Positions 35,329 to 43,527 are shown, counted from the stretch's first letter. The stretch is 64,000 bases of DNA from Curvibacter lanceolatus ATCC 14669 (GCF_000381265.1 NZ_KB906265.1:62001-126000), one strand, 5' to 3'. Numbers and translations are program-made. Notes: a model not told the origin generated them from the sequence alone.

Positions 35329-36405
35329 TCAGCCGGGGCCCGCTGCGCCCCCGGCACGGGGTGCCCAATGAATTGGCACGTCAATGGCAGGCGCTTCAAT
35401 GGCAGGCGCGTCCTGGCTGCGCGCCCGCAGCTGGCCGCAGCCGCCGTCCACGTCCTGCCCGGCCGACTGGCGCAGCTTGGTCAGCACGCCGCGCCGGTGC
35501 AGCTGGCGGGCGATCTCGGCGGCGCGCTCCCAACTGGGGCGTTTGAAGGCCAGATCGGGCACGCTGTTGTAAGGGATCATGTTGAGCACGCCGTACTTGC
35601 CCTGCAGCAGGCGCACGATGCCATCGAGCTCTTCCTCGCTGTCGTTGATGCCCTCGATCAGCGTCCACTGGTACTGGATGGGGTAGCCGGTGGTGCGGGC
35701 ATAGTGCTCGCCCTGCGCCACCAGCTCGTCGGGGCTGATGCGGGGCGCGCGCGGCAGCAGTTGCTCGCGCAGCTCGGCCCGTGTGGTGTGCAGCGACAGG
35801 GCCAGCGCGGGTTTGACCCGCCCCTGCGGCAGGCGCTCGAACACGCGCGGGTCGCCCACGGTCGAGAACACCAGGTTCTTGTGGCCGATGTTGCCCACCG
35901 TGCCCAGCAGCTCGATGGCTTCGAGCACGTTGTCCAGGTTGTGGGCCGGCTCGCCCATGCCCATGAACACCACTTTCTTGACCGGCCGCAGCGTGCGGGC
36001 CAGGGCCACCTGGGCCACGATCTCGGCGCTGCCCACCTGGCGCAACAGGCCTTCGCGCCCGGTCATGCAGAACACGCAGCCCACGGCGCAACCCACCTGG
36101 GTGGACACACACAGGCCGTCGCGCGGCAGCAGCACGCTCTCCACGGTCTGGCCGTCGGCCAGCGCCACCAGCAGGCGGGCCGAGCCGTCTTCGCCCGGGT
36201 GCTGCGAGCGCAGCGTGGCCAGGCCGGCCAACTCGGCGCTCAGGGCGGGCAGCCTATCGCGCACCGTGGCGGGCATGAAGTCTTCCAGCCGCCGGCGGCC
36301 GCTGTCCTGCGGCTTGGCCTGGGCCCACAGGCGCAGCACCCGCTGCTCGTGGGCGGGGCCGGCGCCGTGGGCGCGCAGTTGCTGGCGGATGGATTCGATG
36401 CGCAT
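35329..36405 (-). CDS. RlmN/Cfr-type radical SAM RNA methyltransferase paralogue
   Basis: A 358-residue radical SAM protein. The cluster-binding motif is CAVGCVFC, followed by VVFMGMGEPAHNLDNVLEAI and STVGDPRVFERLP. The C-terminal CGQL carries the cysteine that is methylated in RlmN catalysis, so the enzyme could be active. RlmN modifies A2503 of 23S rRNA and A37 of some tRNAs. The N-terminal 90 residues differ from standard RlmN and lack its KPFRARQIWKWLY-like segment, so this looks like a second paralogue. It lies 68 bases after cynS on the same strand. Confidence 0.82.
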   Translation of the reverse strand: MRIESIRQQLRAHGAGPAHEQRVLRLWAQAKPQDSGRRRLEDFMPATVRDRLPALSAELAGLATLRSQHPGEDGSARLLVALADGQTVESVLLPRDGLCVSTQVGCAVGCVFCMTGREGLLRQVGSAEIVAQVALARTLRPVKKVVFMGMGEPAHNLDNVLEAIELLGTVGNIGHKNLVFSTVGDPRVFERLPQGRVKPALALSLHTTRAELREQLLPRAPRISPDELVAQGEHYARTTGYPIQYQWTLIEGINDSEEELDGIVRLLQGKYGVLNMIPYNSVPDLAFKRPSWERAAEIARQLHRRGVLTKLRQSAGQDVDGGCGQLRARSQDAPAIEAPAIDVPIHWAPRAGGAAGPG

Positions 36406-36473
36406 GGAGAAAACCGGGGCCTCAGAAGAAAACGGCCCCGAGCTTAACGCCTGCGCCCGCCCCGCGGGCGGGC

Positions 36474-36917
36474 TCAGTAGGTCTTGTAGGGCAGGAACTT
36501 GCCCGACAGCACCACGTTCACACGGTCGCCCTTGGGGTCGGCCTGGCGCTGGATGTCCATGCTGAAGTCGATGGCGCTCATGATGCCGTCGCCGAACTCT
36601 TCGTGGATCAGCTCCTTGATGGTGCTGCCGTAGACGCTCACGATCTCGTACCAGCGGTAGATCAGCGGGTCGGTGGGCACGGGGGTGGGCAGCGAGCCCT
36701 TGTAGGGCACCACGCACAGCCATTTCTGTTCGTCGGCGGTGAGGCCGAAGATCTTGCCCAGCACCTTGGCCTGTTCGGGCGTGGCGGTCATCTGGCCCAG
36801 GCACAGGGCGGTGGTCCACTCCTTGGACTGGCCCAGCTTCTTGGCCACGGCCTCCCACTTGATGCCTTTTTGCACCTTGGTGCCGATGATTTTCTCGGTG
36901 ACGTCATTGCGGTTCAT
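36474..36917 (-). CDS. cynS: Cyanase (cyanate hydratase)
   Basis: Converts cyanate and bicarbonate to CO2 and carbamate, releasing ammonia; a cytoplasmic decamer. The 147-residue protein has the N-terminal helical bundle (GIKWEAVAKKLGQSKEWTTALCLGQ) and the C-terminal catalytic part with R88 and E91 in YRWYE and S114 in GDGIMSAIDF, matching the Arg-Glu-Ser catalytic set of the E. coli enzyme. AAAGGAG precedes the start. It lies downstream of an NrtD-like ATPase gene on the same strand, separated by a hairpin with a T-run. Confidence 0.96.
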   Translation of the reverse strand: MNRNDVTEKIIGTKVQKGIKWEAVAKKLGQSKEWTTALCLGQMTATPEQAKVLGKIFGLTADEQKWLCVVPYKGSLPTPVPTDPLIYRWYEIVSVYGSTIKELIHEEFGDGIMSAIDFSMDIQRQADPKGDRVNVVLSGKFLPYKTY

Positions 36918-36953
36918 GTTGGCTCCTTTGAAAAGAACGGGGTGAGCAGGTTG

Positions 36954-36974
36954 AAAAATCGGGGCCGAGCCCCG
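36954..36974 (-). terminator. Terminator-like hairpin between the ABC ATPase gene and cynS
   Basis: On the minus strand CGGGGC and GCCCCG (36960-36974) pair around TCG and are followed by ATTTTT. It lies 53 bases past the ATPase stop and 37 bases before the cynS start, inside the apparent operon. It could end most transporter messages or act as an attenuator for cynS. Confidence 0.55.
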
Positions 36975-37027
36975 CCCCGGCCGCAGCCCGGCGGGCGGCG
37001 GTCTGAAGGGCTGGTCGGCGAGGGAAA

Positions 37028-37822
37028 TCAGTGCGCCTTGGCGCGGCTGACCAGAAAGTCGACCACGTGGTTGCGCAGCTCGTAGTAGCCGTCGAGGTGG
37101 TGCAGGCTGGCCCGGTTGCGCTCGCGCGGCAAGGGGTTGACCACCACCTCGGCCAAGCCGCCCGGGCGGTAGCCCTGCGGGGTGTCGTTGCCATTGCTCA
37201 TGAGCAGGATGCGGTCGGCCAGCAGGATGGCTTCGTCCACATCGTGGGTGATCATGAACACGGTCTGCTGGGTCTGGCGCACGATGCCCATCAGCTCGTC
37301 CTGGATGGTGCCGCGGGTGAGTGCATCCAGCGCGCCGAAGGGCTCGTCCAGCAACAGCATCTTGGGGCTGATGCTGAAGGCCCGGGCAATGCCCACGCGC
37401 TGCTTCATGCCGCCCGACAGGGCCGAGGGCTTCTTGTCGATGGCGGCGCTCAGGCCCACCATCTCGACGAACTTCTCCAGGTGCACATTGACCTTGGCGG
37501 CGTTCCATTCGGGCCAGCGCGACTTGACCGCAAAGGCGATGTTCTGCCGCACGGTGAGCCAGGGCATCAGGGCGTGGCTCTGGAACACCACGCCACGCTC
37601 CAGGCTGGGCCCGGCGATCTCGCGCCCATCCATGTAGGCATAGCCTGAGCTGGCCTGGTCCAGCCCGGCCAGCACGTTGAGGATGGTGGTCTTGCCACAG
37701 CCCGAATGGCCGATGATGCAGACAAACTCACCCCGCGCCAGCGAGAAGGACACGTCCGAGAACACCGGGCGCGCCGGGTCGTAGGCCTTGCTCAGCGCTT
37801 CGACTTTTAGAAATCCGTCCAC
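37028..37822 (-). CDS. ABC transporter ATP-binding protein, NrtD/CynD-like
   Basis: ATPase of a nitrate/cyanate/bicarbonate-type importer. Walker A is GHSGCGKTT, the signature is LSGGMKQRVGIARA, Walker B is MLLLDEPFGALD, and the switch His is in MITHDVDEA. The GTG at 37822 (264 residues) is preferred because AAAGGA lies just upstream and the family N-terminus FLKVEALSKAY follows; an ATG at 37897 would overlap the permease by 11 bases and add 25 unlike residues. The C-terminus has the family's HHLDGYYELRNHVVDFL segment. Confidence 0.9.
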   Translation of the reverse strand: MDGFLKVEALSKAYDPARPVFSDVSFSLARGEFVCIIGHSGCGKTTILNVLAGLDQASSGYAYMDGREIAGPSLERGVVFQSHALMPWLTVRQNIAFAVKSRWPEWNAAKVNVHLEKFVEMVGLSAAIDKKPSALSGGMKQRVGIARAFSISPKMLLLDEPFGALDALTRGTIQDELMGIVRQTQQTVFMITHDVDEAILLADRILLMSNGNDTPQGYRPGGLAEVVVNPLPRERNRASLHHLDGYYELRNHVVDFLVSRAKAH

Positions 37823-37886
37823 CTTGGGGTTCCTTTCAGAGGGCTGGGGGATGGCCAGCGCCGCGGTCGCGGCACGGCTGCCGGAA

Positions 37887-38783
37887 TCACTCCACATAGG
37901 TCACCGCCTTCTGCAAGCGGCCAAAGGCCAGGTCCAGCAACATGCCGACCACGCCGATGACCAGCACCGCAAAGATCACGCTGGTGAGCGACAGGTTGTT
38001 CCACTCGTTCCAGACGAAGTAGCCGATGCCGGTGCCGCCCACCAGCATCTCGGCCGCCACGATCACCAGCCAGGCGATGCCCATGCTGATGCGCATGCCG
38101 GTGAGGATGGTGGGCGCCGCGGCCGGCAGGATCACCAGCAGGGCGCGGCGCAGCGGGTTGACCTCGAGCGTGGCCGACACATTGAGCCACTCGCGCTTGA
38201 CCGAGGCCACGCCGAAGGCGGTGTTGACCAGCATGGGCCAGATCGAGCAGATGAAGATCACGAAGATGCCCGAGATCGACGAGTCCTTGATGGTGTAGAG
38301 CGCCAGCGGCATCCAGGCCAGGGGGCTGATGGGCTTGAGCACCTGGATGAAGGGGTCGAAGGCCCGGCGCAGCAGGGGCGACATGCCGATCACAAAGCCC
38401 AGCGGGATGGCCACCAGACAGGCCAGGCCAAAGCCCAGGCCGACCCGCGCCAGCGAATAGGCCAGCTGGATGCCGATGCCCTTGTCGTTCGGGCCCTTGT
38501 CGTAGAACGGGTCACGCAGATGCTGCCAGGCCGCGGTGGCGGTCTGCAGCGGGGTCGGAAAGCCACCCGACCTGGTGCTGCCCCCGGCCTCGGCCGGGGC
38601 CGGCGCGCCGGGGTCCTTGCCCATCATCTTGAGGTACTCGATCTGCTCGGCGCTGAGGGTCTTGGCGGGGGCTGGCGCCGGCGCATCGGGCAAGGTGGCC
38701 GTGCGCCAGACCGCCAGCAACACCACCAGCATCAGCACCGACAGCACACCGGCCCGAAAGCCCAGGGATTTGAAAGGGCTCAT
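37887..38783 (-). CDS. ABC transporter permease, NrtB/CynB-like
   Basis: A 298-residue inner-membrane permease. After one N-terminal helix and a Pro/Ala-rich loop, about five helices form the binding-protein-dependent permease domain. The EAA-type loop, which docks the ATPase, is ATLEVNPLRRALLVILPAAAPTILTGMRISMGIAW. It starts three bases after the binding-protein gene stop, so the three are one transport unit. Substrate is likely cyanate, given cynS. Confidence 0.91.
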   Translation of the reverse strand: MSPFKSLGFRAGVLSVLMLVVLLAVWRTATLPDAPAPAPAKTLSAEQIEYLKMMGKDPGAPAPAEAGGSTRSGGFPTPLQTATAAWQHLRDPFYDKGPNDKGIGIQLAYSLARVGLGFGLACLVAIPLGFVIGMSPLLRRAFDPFIQVLKPISPLAWMPLALYTIKDSSISGIFVIFICSIWPMLVNTAFGVASVKREWLNVSATLEVNPLRRALLVILPAAAPTILTGMRISMGIAWLVIVAAEMLVGGTGIGYFVWNEWNNLSLTSVIFAVLVIGVVGMLLDLAFGRLQKAVTYVE

Positions 38784-38786
38784 GGC

Positions 38787-40205
38787 TCACGCCCCCTTGC
38801 TGATGGCAAAGCTCTTGGCGTAGGCCTCGGCCTTGGCGGCGTCGAACTCTTTGCCCATGATGTTGAACTTGGGGTAGGCGCTGCCTTCGGGCACCTTCTG
38901 GTCCAGGGCCTTCATCTGCTTTTTGGCGTCGGTCAGCAGGAACACCTTCTCGGCGATCTGCTTGTAGTTGACCGCCCCCTTGATGTAGCCCCAGCGCTGC
39001 ATCTGGGTCAGCATCCAGACGGCCATGCTCTGCCAGGGCATGGGGTCGAAGTCGGCCCGGTCAGGCACGTTGCGGATGTTGCCCAGGCCGTCGGCGAACT
39101 TGCCGGTCAGCACCTGCTGCAGCACCACCTCGGGCTGGTTCAGGTAGGCCTGCGGGGCGATCACCTTGGCGATCAGCTCGCGGTTCTTGGGGTCGCGGGC
39201 CATGGCCGCCGAGGTGAGCACGGCGCGGTACAGGGCGGCAAAGGTGTTCGGGTTCTTCTGGATGAACTCGGCGCTGGTGCCGAAGGCACAGCAGGGGTGG
39301 CCGTTCCAGAGATCCTTGGTCAGCAGGTGGATGAAGCCGGCCTCTTCGTACACGGCGCGCTGGTTGAACGGGTCGGGGCCCAGAAAGCCGTCGATGTTGC
39401 CGGCGCGCAGATTGGCCACCATCTCGGCCGGCGGCACCACGCGCAGCTGCACATCGGTGTCGGGGTTGAGGCCGGCCTCGGCCAGGTAGTAGCGCAGCAG
39501 GAAGTTGTGCATGCTGAACTCGAAGGGAATGGCGAACTTGAAGCCCTTCCAGTTCTTGGGGTCGCGGTTGTCCTTGTGCTTCAGGGCCAGGGTGATGGCC
39601 TGGCCATTGATGTTCTGGATGGTGGCCACGTTCATGGGCGTGGCGTTGGAGCCCAGGCCCAGCGACATGGCCAGGGGCATGGGGCTGAGGAAGTGGGTGG
39701 CGTCGTATTCCTTGTTGATGATCTTGTCGCGGATCAGCGCCCAGCCCGCGGTCTTGGTGACCTCCACATTCAGGCCCTGCTGTTTGTAGAAGCCCAGGGG
39801 GTGAGCCATGATCAGCGGGGTGGCGCAGGTGATCGGGATGAAGCCGATCTTCAGGTCTTTCTTCTCAAGGTTGGTGCCGCCCTTGCCGGCCTCCTGGGCC
39901 ATGGCCTGCAGGCTGGCCACCGGCAGCACGCTGCTGATGGCCGCCATGGCCGTGCCCTTGCCCACCGCGCGCAGAAAGCGCCGGCGCAGCGCGTCTTGCG
40001 GAAACAAGGCCTTGACCAGGGTGGCTTCGATGAACTCGTTGCTGTAGGCCTCGAACTCGCTGCTCAGGCTGCGCTGGCGCAGCGTGGCAGCTGCGGCCTC
40101 GGCGCTGAGCTCGGCCTGGTGGTCGGCCGCGCTGTGCTCGCGCCCGCAGCTGCACTTGAGCATCAGGGGGCGGTCGGCATCGTAGGGCGAAAAGAATTCG
40201 GACAT
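38787..40205 (-). CDS. NrtA/CynA-like substrate-binding protein with a Cys/His N-terminal extension
   Basis: A 472-residue periplasmic binding protein of the NrtA/CmpA type (LKIGFIPITCATPLIMAHPLGFY, then QGLNVEVTKTAGWALIRDKI). A twin-arginine-like signal RRRFLRA occurs only at residues 74-80, followed by the hydrophobic stretch GTAMAAISSVLPVASLQAMA. The 70 residues before it include CSCGREHSAADH, with C18, C20, H24 and H29 as a possible metal site. Such an extension is unusual ahead of a signal sequence; a later start codon is possible but no good one is seen. The gene heads the transporter operon. Confidence 0.9.
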   Translation of the reverse strand: MSEFFSPYDADRPLMLKCSCGREHSAADHQAELSAEAAAATLRQRSLSSEFEAYSNEFIEATLVKALFPQDALRRRFLRAVGKGTAMAAISSVLPVASLQAMAQEAGKGGTNLEKKDLKIGFIPITCATPLIMAHPLGFYKQQGLNVEVTKTAGWALIRDKIINKEYDATHFLSPMPLAMSLGLGSNATPMNVATIQNINGQAITLALKHKDNRDPKNWKGFKFAIPFEFSMHNFLLRYYLAEAGLNPDTDVQLRVVPPAEMVANLRAGNIDGFLGPDPFNQRAVYEEAGFIHLLTKDLWNGHPCCAFGTSAEFIQKNPNTFAALYRAVLTSAAMARDPKNRELIAKVIAPQAYLNQPEVVLQQVLTGKFADGLGNIRNVPDRADFDPMPWQSMAVWMLTQMQRWGYIKGAVNYKQIAEKVFLLTDAKKQMKALDQKVPEGSAYPKFNIMGKEFDAAKAEAYAKSFAISKGA

Positions 40206-40239
40206 GGCACACCTCGTTGATCAGGACGCCAGCCACCAC

Positions 40240-40254
40240 GCAAAGCGCGGGCCA
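40240..40254 (-). promoter_or_regulatory. Sigma-54-like promoter of the cyanate transporter operon
   Basis: On the minus strand TGGCCCG, four bases, TTTGC gives the -24/-12 pattern with one mismatch in the -24 box (TGGCCCG for TGGCACG) and exact GG-to-GC spacing. The start codon would lie about 24 bases after the transcription start. Nitrogen-regulated uptake genes are often sigma-54-dependent. Confidence 0.45.
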
Positions 40255-40318
40255 GCTTGGCGCCTGGAAGCGCCCAGTACAGCGTCAGGCCGCATTTCGT
40301 GCCCGGCATGTCGACACC

Positions 40319-40338
40319 GTGTAGGGGCAGCCCTACAC
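40319..40338. promoter_or_regulatory. 20-bp hairpin operator candidate upstream of the transporter operon
   Basis: GTGTAGGG (40319-40326) and CCCTACAC (40331-40338) form a perfect 8-bp inverted repeat around GCAG. It lies between the response-regulator gene and the transporter operon. No T-run follows on either strand, so an operator for the adjacent NarL-type regulator is a better guess than a terminator. Confidence 0.5.
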
Positions 40339-40361
40339 AGGAGGTGATGCCGGCCCTGTTT

Positions 40362-41066
40362 TCAGCTGCCCGAGGCGCTGCGCGCCAGCAAGGCCAGCTC
40401 GACATCGTTGCGTGCCCCGGTCTTTTCGAGGATGCGCGCCCGGTAAGTGCTCACGGTGTTGGGCGCGAGCTTGAGCTGTGCACCAATTTCGCTCACCGAA
40501 TGGCCGCTGGTGAGCAGGCGGAACACCTGGTGTTCGCGGTGCGACAGGGCGTCGATGGCCGCCATCACCGCCGCCGGCGTGCTGGGCGCCAAGGTGGTGC
40601 GCGACAAGGCGCCGGCCAGGGCCTCGGCCGTGGCCTCGCTGAGGTAGCGCCCGCCGGCGGCCACCTTGCGCACGGCCGCCACCATGTCGTCGGGGTCGGC
40701 ACTCTTGTTGAGGTAGCCGGCCGCGCCCAGCTTGATGCAGCGCACGGCGTACTGCTTCTCGGGGTAGGTGCTGAGCATCAGCACCGGCAAGGCGGGCCAC
40801 AGGCGGCGCAATTGCTGCAGCACCTCCAGCCCGTCCAGCCCGGGCATGGCGATGTCCAGCAGCACCAGGTCCAGCCCGGCCGGGCCCTGCAGCGACTCGA
40901 CCTGGGCCAGGGCCTCGGGCCCGCTGGCGGCCTCGGCCAGCACGGTGATCTCGGGCTGACCATTGGCCGGGTCACCCAGCACCTGCTTGAGGCCCTGGCG
41001 CACGATCAGGTGGTCATCGGCCAGCAGCACGCGGATCGGGGCGGGAACGGTCGCAGCCGGGTTCAT
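40362..41066 (-). CDS. NarL/FixJ-type response regulator
   Basis: A 234-residue two-domain regulator. The receiver domain (about 10-130) has the acidic pair in LLADDH and the phospho-acceptor D71 in LVLLDIAMPG. The C-terminal LuxR-type helix-turn-helix covers about 170-228 (LSHREHQVFRLLTSGHSVSEIGAQLKLAPNTVSTYRARILEKTG). The start overlaps the kinase stop by four bases, so the pair is a two-component system. Its place just upstream of the transporter operon suggests that operon as a target. Confidence 0.93.
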   Translation of the reverse strand: MNPAATVPAPIRVLLADDHLIVRQGLKQVLGDPANGQPEITVLAEAASGPEALAQVESLQGPAGLDLVLLDIAMPGLDGLEVLQQLRRLWPALPVLMLSTYPEKQYAVRCIKLGAAGYLNKSADPDDMVAAVRKVAAGGRYLSEATAEALAGALSRTTLAPSTPAAVMAAIDALSHREHQVFRLLTSGHSVSEIGAQLKLAPNTVSTYRARILEKTGARNDVELALLARSASGS

Positions 41067-42268
41067 GGGGTCTCCAGAGGAATCTGCAGGTGGAAACACG
41101 AGCCCTCGCCTGGCGCGCTCTGGATCGACAACACGCCGCCCAGGTGGCGCGCCCGCTCGCGCATGCCCATGACGCCATAGGCGGTGGGCGCCTCCAGGGC
41201 CTGCGGGCTGGCGCCCACGCCGTTGTCCTGCACGCGCAGGTGCAGCTGGGCGTCGCGCAGCTCGATCAGCACGTCGATGGCGCTGGCCCGGGCGTGGCGG
41301 CCCACGTTGCTCAGCATCTCCTGGAAGATGCGGAACACCGCCATCGCGGCCGGCTCGGGCAGGCTCAGCGTTTCGGGCACGCTCATGCACCACTCCAGCG
41401 CCAGCTCGGCCGACTGGGCAAACTCATGGGCCTGCCACTCCAGGGCCGCCCACAGGCCCTGGTGGTCCAGGATGCTGGGGCGCAGGTCGGTGATGATGCG
41501 GCCCACGTTGTCGACCGCGTTCTCGATCAGGCGGCTCATGTTCTGGCACTTGCAGCGCATCTGGCCGCGCATGTCCTGCGCCGCCTCGGGCTCGCGGGCG
41601 GCCTGTTCGCCCAGGCGCTTGTGCAGCCAGTTGACGTCCATCTTCAGGGCCACCAGCAGGCTGCCGAGTTCGTCGTGCACCTCGCGGGCGATGCGGGTGC
41701 GCTCGTCCTCCCGCACGCGTTCGGAGTAGGCCGAGAGTTCACGCAGGCGGCCCAGGGCCTCGCTCAGCGCCAGGGTGCGCTCTTGCACGCGCTGCTCCAG
41801 CACATCGTTGCTGCGCTGCAGGGCGTCGTGGGCGCGCTGCAGCGCCTCGGCGGCCCGGCGCCGCTCGGTGATGTCGACAAAGGTGATGACGGCGCCACGC
41901 ACCTCGGTCCCGTCGAGGATGGGCTGGCTGGAGTACTCCACCGGGAAGCTGCTGCCGTCGCGGCGCCAGAACACCTCGGAGTCGATGCGGCAGGGCAGGC
42001 CCTGGCGAAAGGCATTGAAGATGGGGCAGTCGCTGTCGAGGTAAGGGCGGCCGCCGGGGTGGCTGTGGTGGGTCAGCGCGTGCATGTTGCGCCCCAGCAG
42101 CTCGGCCGGCTCGTAGCCGATCAGGCTGGCCCCGGGGCGGTTGATGAAGACGCAGTCGCCCTGCAGATCGATGCCGAACATGCCTTCGTCGGTCGAATCC
42201 AGCAGCAGGCTCAGGCGCTGCTGCCACAAGGCATCGGTACCGGGGGGGATGTTGAAGCGGGCGACCAT
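41063..42268 (-). CDS. PAS-containing sensor histidine kinase, NarX/DegS class
   Basis: A 401-residue kinase without membrane helices, so a soluble sensor. Residues about 12-140 form a PAS domain (DSTDEGMFGIDLQGDCVFINRPGASLIGYEPAELLG) with a CPIFNAF segment. The phospho-accepting His is in REVHDELGSLL (HisKA_3 type), and the ATPase domain ends with YGVMGMRERARHLGG. The four-base overlap with the regulator indicates coupled synthesis. The signal sensed is unknown; the soluble PAS suggests an internal redox or metabolite cue. Confidence 0.92.
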   Translation of the reverse strand: MVARFNIPPGTDALWQQRLSLLLDSTDEGMFGIDLQGDCVFINRPGASLIGYEPAELLGRNMHALTHHSHPGGRPYLDSDCPIFNAFRQGLPCRIDSEVFWRRDGSSFPVEYSSQPILDGTEVRGAVITFVDITERRRAAEALQRAHDALQRSNDVLEQRVQERTLALSEALGRLRELSAYSERVREDERTRIAREVHDELGSLLVALKMDVNWLHKRLGEQAAREPEAAQDMRGQMRCKCQNMSRLIENAVDNVGRIITDLRPSILDHQGLWAALEWQAHEFAQSAELALEWCMSVPETLSLPEPAAMAVFRIFQEMLSNVGRHARASAIDVLIELRDAQLHLRVQDNGVGASPQALEAPTAYGVMGMRERARHLGGVLSIQSAPGEGSCFHLQIPLETP

Positions 42269-42329
42269 GCCACGGCATCAAGCAACGCCTGTGCCAATCT
42301 GGTGCATGGTCACCCGCCGGCGTTCCGGC

Positions 42330-42797
42330 TCAGAGCCCCAGTTCGCTCAGGCCGGGGTGATCGTCAGGCCGGCGGCCCAGCGGCCAGTGGAACAGGCGTT
42401 GATCCGCCCGGATCGGCAGGTCGTTGATGCTGGCAAAGCGCCGCTGCATCAGGCCCTGGGGGTTGAACTCCCAGTTTTCATTGCCATAGCTGCGATACCA
42501 CTGGCCCGAATCGTCGCGCCACTCGTAGGCAAAACGCACGGCCAGGCGCTCGCCGGTGAAGGCCCACAGCTCCTTGATCAGGCGGTAGTCCAGTTCGCGG
42601 GCCCATTTGCGCTCCAGGAACTGGCGGGCCTGCTCGCGCCCCACCGGGAACTCGGCGCGGTTGCGCCACACCGTGTCTTCGGTGTAGACCTGGGCCACAC
42701 GGGCCGGGTCGCGGGAGTTCCAGGCGTCTTCGGCCAGGCGGACTTTCTGGGCCGCGGTCTCGGCCGTGAAGGGGGGCAGTGGGGGCTTGGTTTCCAT
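42330..42797 (-). CDS. DUF1348 / SnoaL-like NTF2-fold protein
   Basis: A 155-residue protein of the DUF1348 family: [40 protein letters not shown], then [28 protein letters not shown] and [21 protein letters not shown]. The fold is the cone-shaped NTF2 type used by small ketosteroid-isomerase-like enzymes and binding proteins. It is divergent from a TetR gene, and the shared gap holds two identical palindromes, so it is probably repressed by that regulator. Reaction unknown. Confidence 0.88.
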   Translation of the reverse strand: METKPPLPPFTAETAAQKVRLAEDAWNSRDPARVAQVYTEDTVWRNRAEFPVGREQARQFLERKWARELDYRLIKELWAFTGERLAVRFAYEWRDDSGQWYRSYGNENWEFNPQGLMQRRFASINDLPIRADQRLFHWPLGRRPDDHPGLSELGL

Positions 42798-42841
42798 GAA
42801 AGGGCTCCGTCGGTGGAAAGGTCAGGCAGGAAATCCTGCAT

Positions 42842-42859
42842 GTAGACAGATCTGTCTAC
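42842..42859. promoter_or_regulatory. Palindromic TetR operator, copy 1
   Basis: GTAGACAGATCTGTCTAC is a perfect 18-bp palindrome in the gap between the DUF1348 and TetR genes. Its outer TAGAC/GTCTA arms resemble the NemR-type box TAGACC-N4-GGTCTA. Confidence 0.85.
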
Positions 42860-42875
42860 GCGCACTCTAAGCCAT

Positions 42876-42893
42876 GTAGACAGATCTGTCTAC
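42876..42893. promoter_or_regulatory. Palindromic TetR operator, copy 2
   Basis: An exact second copy of the 18-bp palindrome, extended to 20 bp by flanking T and A (42875-42894). It lies ten bases before the TetR start codon and its centre is 34 bp from that of copy 1, so binding should block the tetR transcript directly. Confidence 0.85.
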
Positions 42894-42903
42894 AATCACC
42901 TCC

Positions 42904-43527
42904 ATGACCGACGCCCTTTTTTTCACCCCCTTTGTGCTCGACCCCAGCCTGCCGGCCCGCGAGCGGATTCTGCTGGCGGCTCATGAGCTGTTCTATCGAG
43001 AGGGTCTGCGCGCCACCGGCGTGGACCGGGTGATTGCGGCGGCCGGGGTCACCAAGGTCACGTTCTACCGGCACTTTCCGGCCAAGGACGAGCTGATCCG
43101 CGCCTTTCTGGCCTACCGCCACGAACGCTGGATGGCCTGGTTCCAGGCCGCCCTGGCCCGGCACCAGGCCGCCCAGAGCACCGGCGAACGCCAGCGCCAG
43201 CCCCTGCAGCCGCTGGCCGGCGCGCTGAGCGAGTGGCTGCGTGAGCCGGGTTTCCGGGGTTGCGCCTTCATCAATGCGGTGGCGGAACTGGGTGGGGGCC
43301 TGGGCGATGCTCTGGCGATTTCAGCGGCCCACAAGCAGGACATGGTGGGCGCCATCGAAGCCCTGCTGCCGGGCCAGCCCGAGGCCCGCGCCCTGGCCGA
43401 GGCGGCCGGGCTGGCGGCGGACGGGGCCATCGTGCGGGCCCAGACCGGCGGCGCGGCCGTGGAACAGGCGCTGACGGGGCTGGAGCGCGTGCTGGCGGCC
43501 CTCACTGCAGAGAAAACCCCAGCCTGA
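42904..43527 (+). CDS. TetR-family repressor
   Basis: A 207-residue regulator. The N-terminal helix-turn-helix spans about 18-65 (ARERILLAAHELFYREGLRATGVDRVIAAAGVTKVTFYRHFPAKDELIRAFL). The C-terminal ligand-binding half has GCAFINAVAELGG, found in the AcrR/NemR-like subgroup. Two identical palindromes lie in its upstream gap shared with the DUF1348 gene, so it most likely represses both. The inducer is unknown. Confidence 0.92.
   Translation: MTDALFFTPFVLDPSLPARERILLAAHELFYREGLRATGVDRVIAAAGVTKVTFYRHFPAKDELIRAFLAYRHERWMAWFQAALARHQAAQSTGERQRQPLQPLAGALSEWLREPGFRGCAFINAVAELGGGLGDALAISAAHKQDMVGAIEALLPGQPEARALAEAAGLAADGAIVRAQTGGAAVEQALTGLERVLAALTAEKTPA

Noticed and set aside
37788-40220. An 810-codon plus-strand open frame across the cyanate transporter genes
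   Set aside because: It is antisense to three well-conserved genes, has a low-complexity Gly/His/Gln/Val-rich translation, and is explained by high third-position GC.
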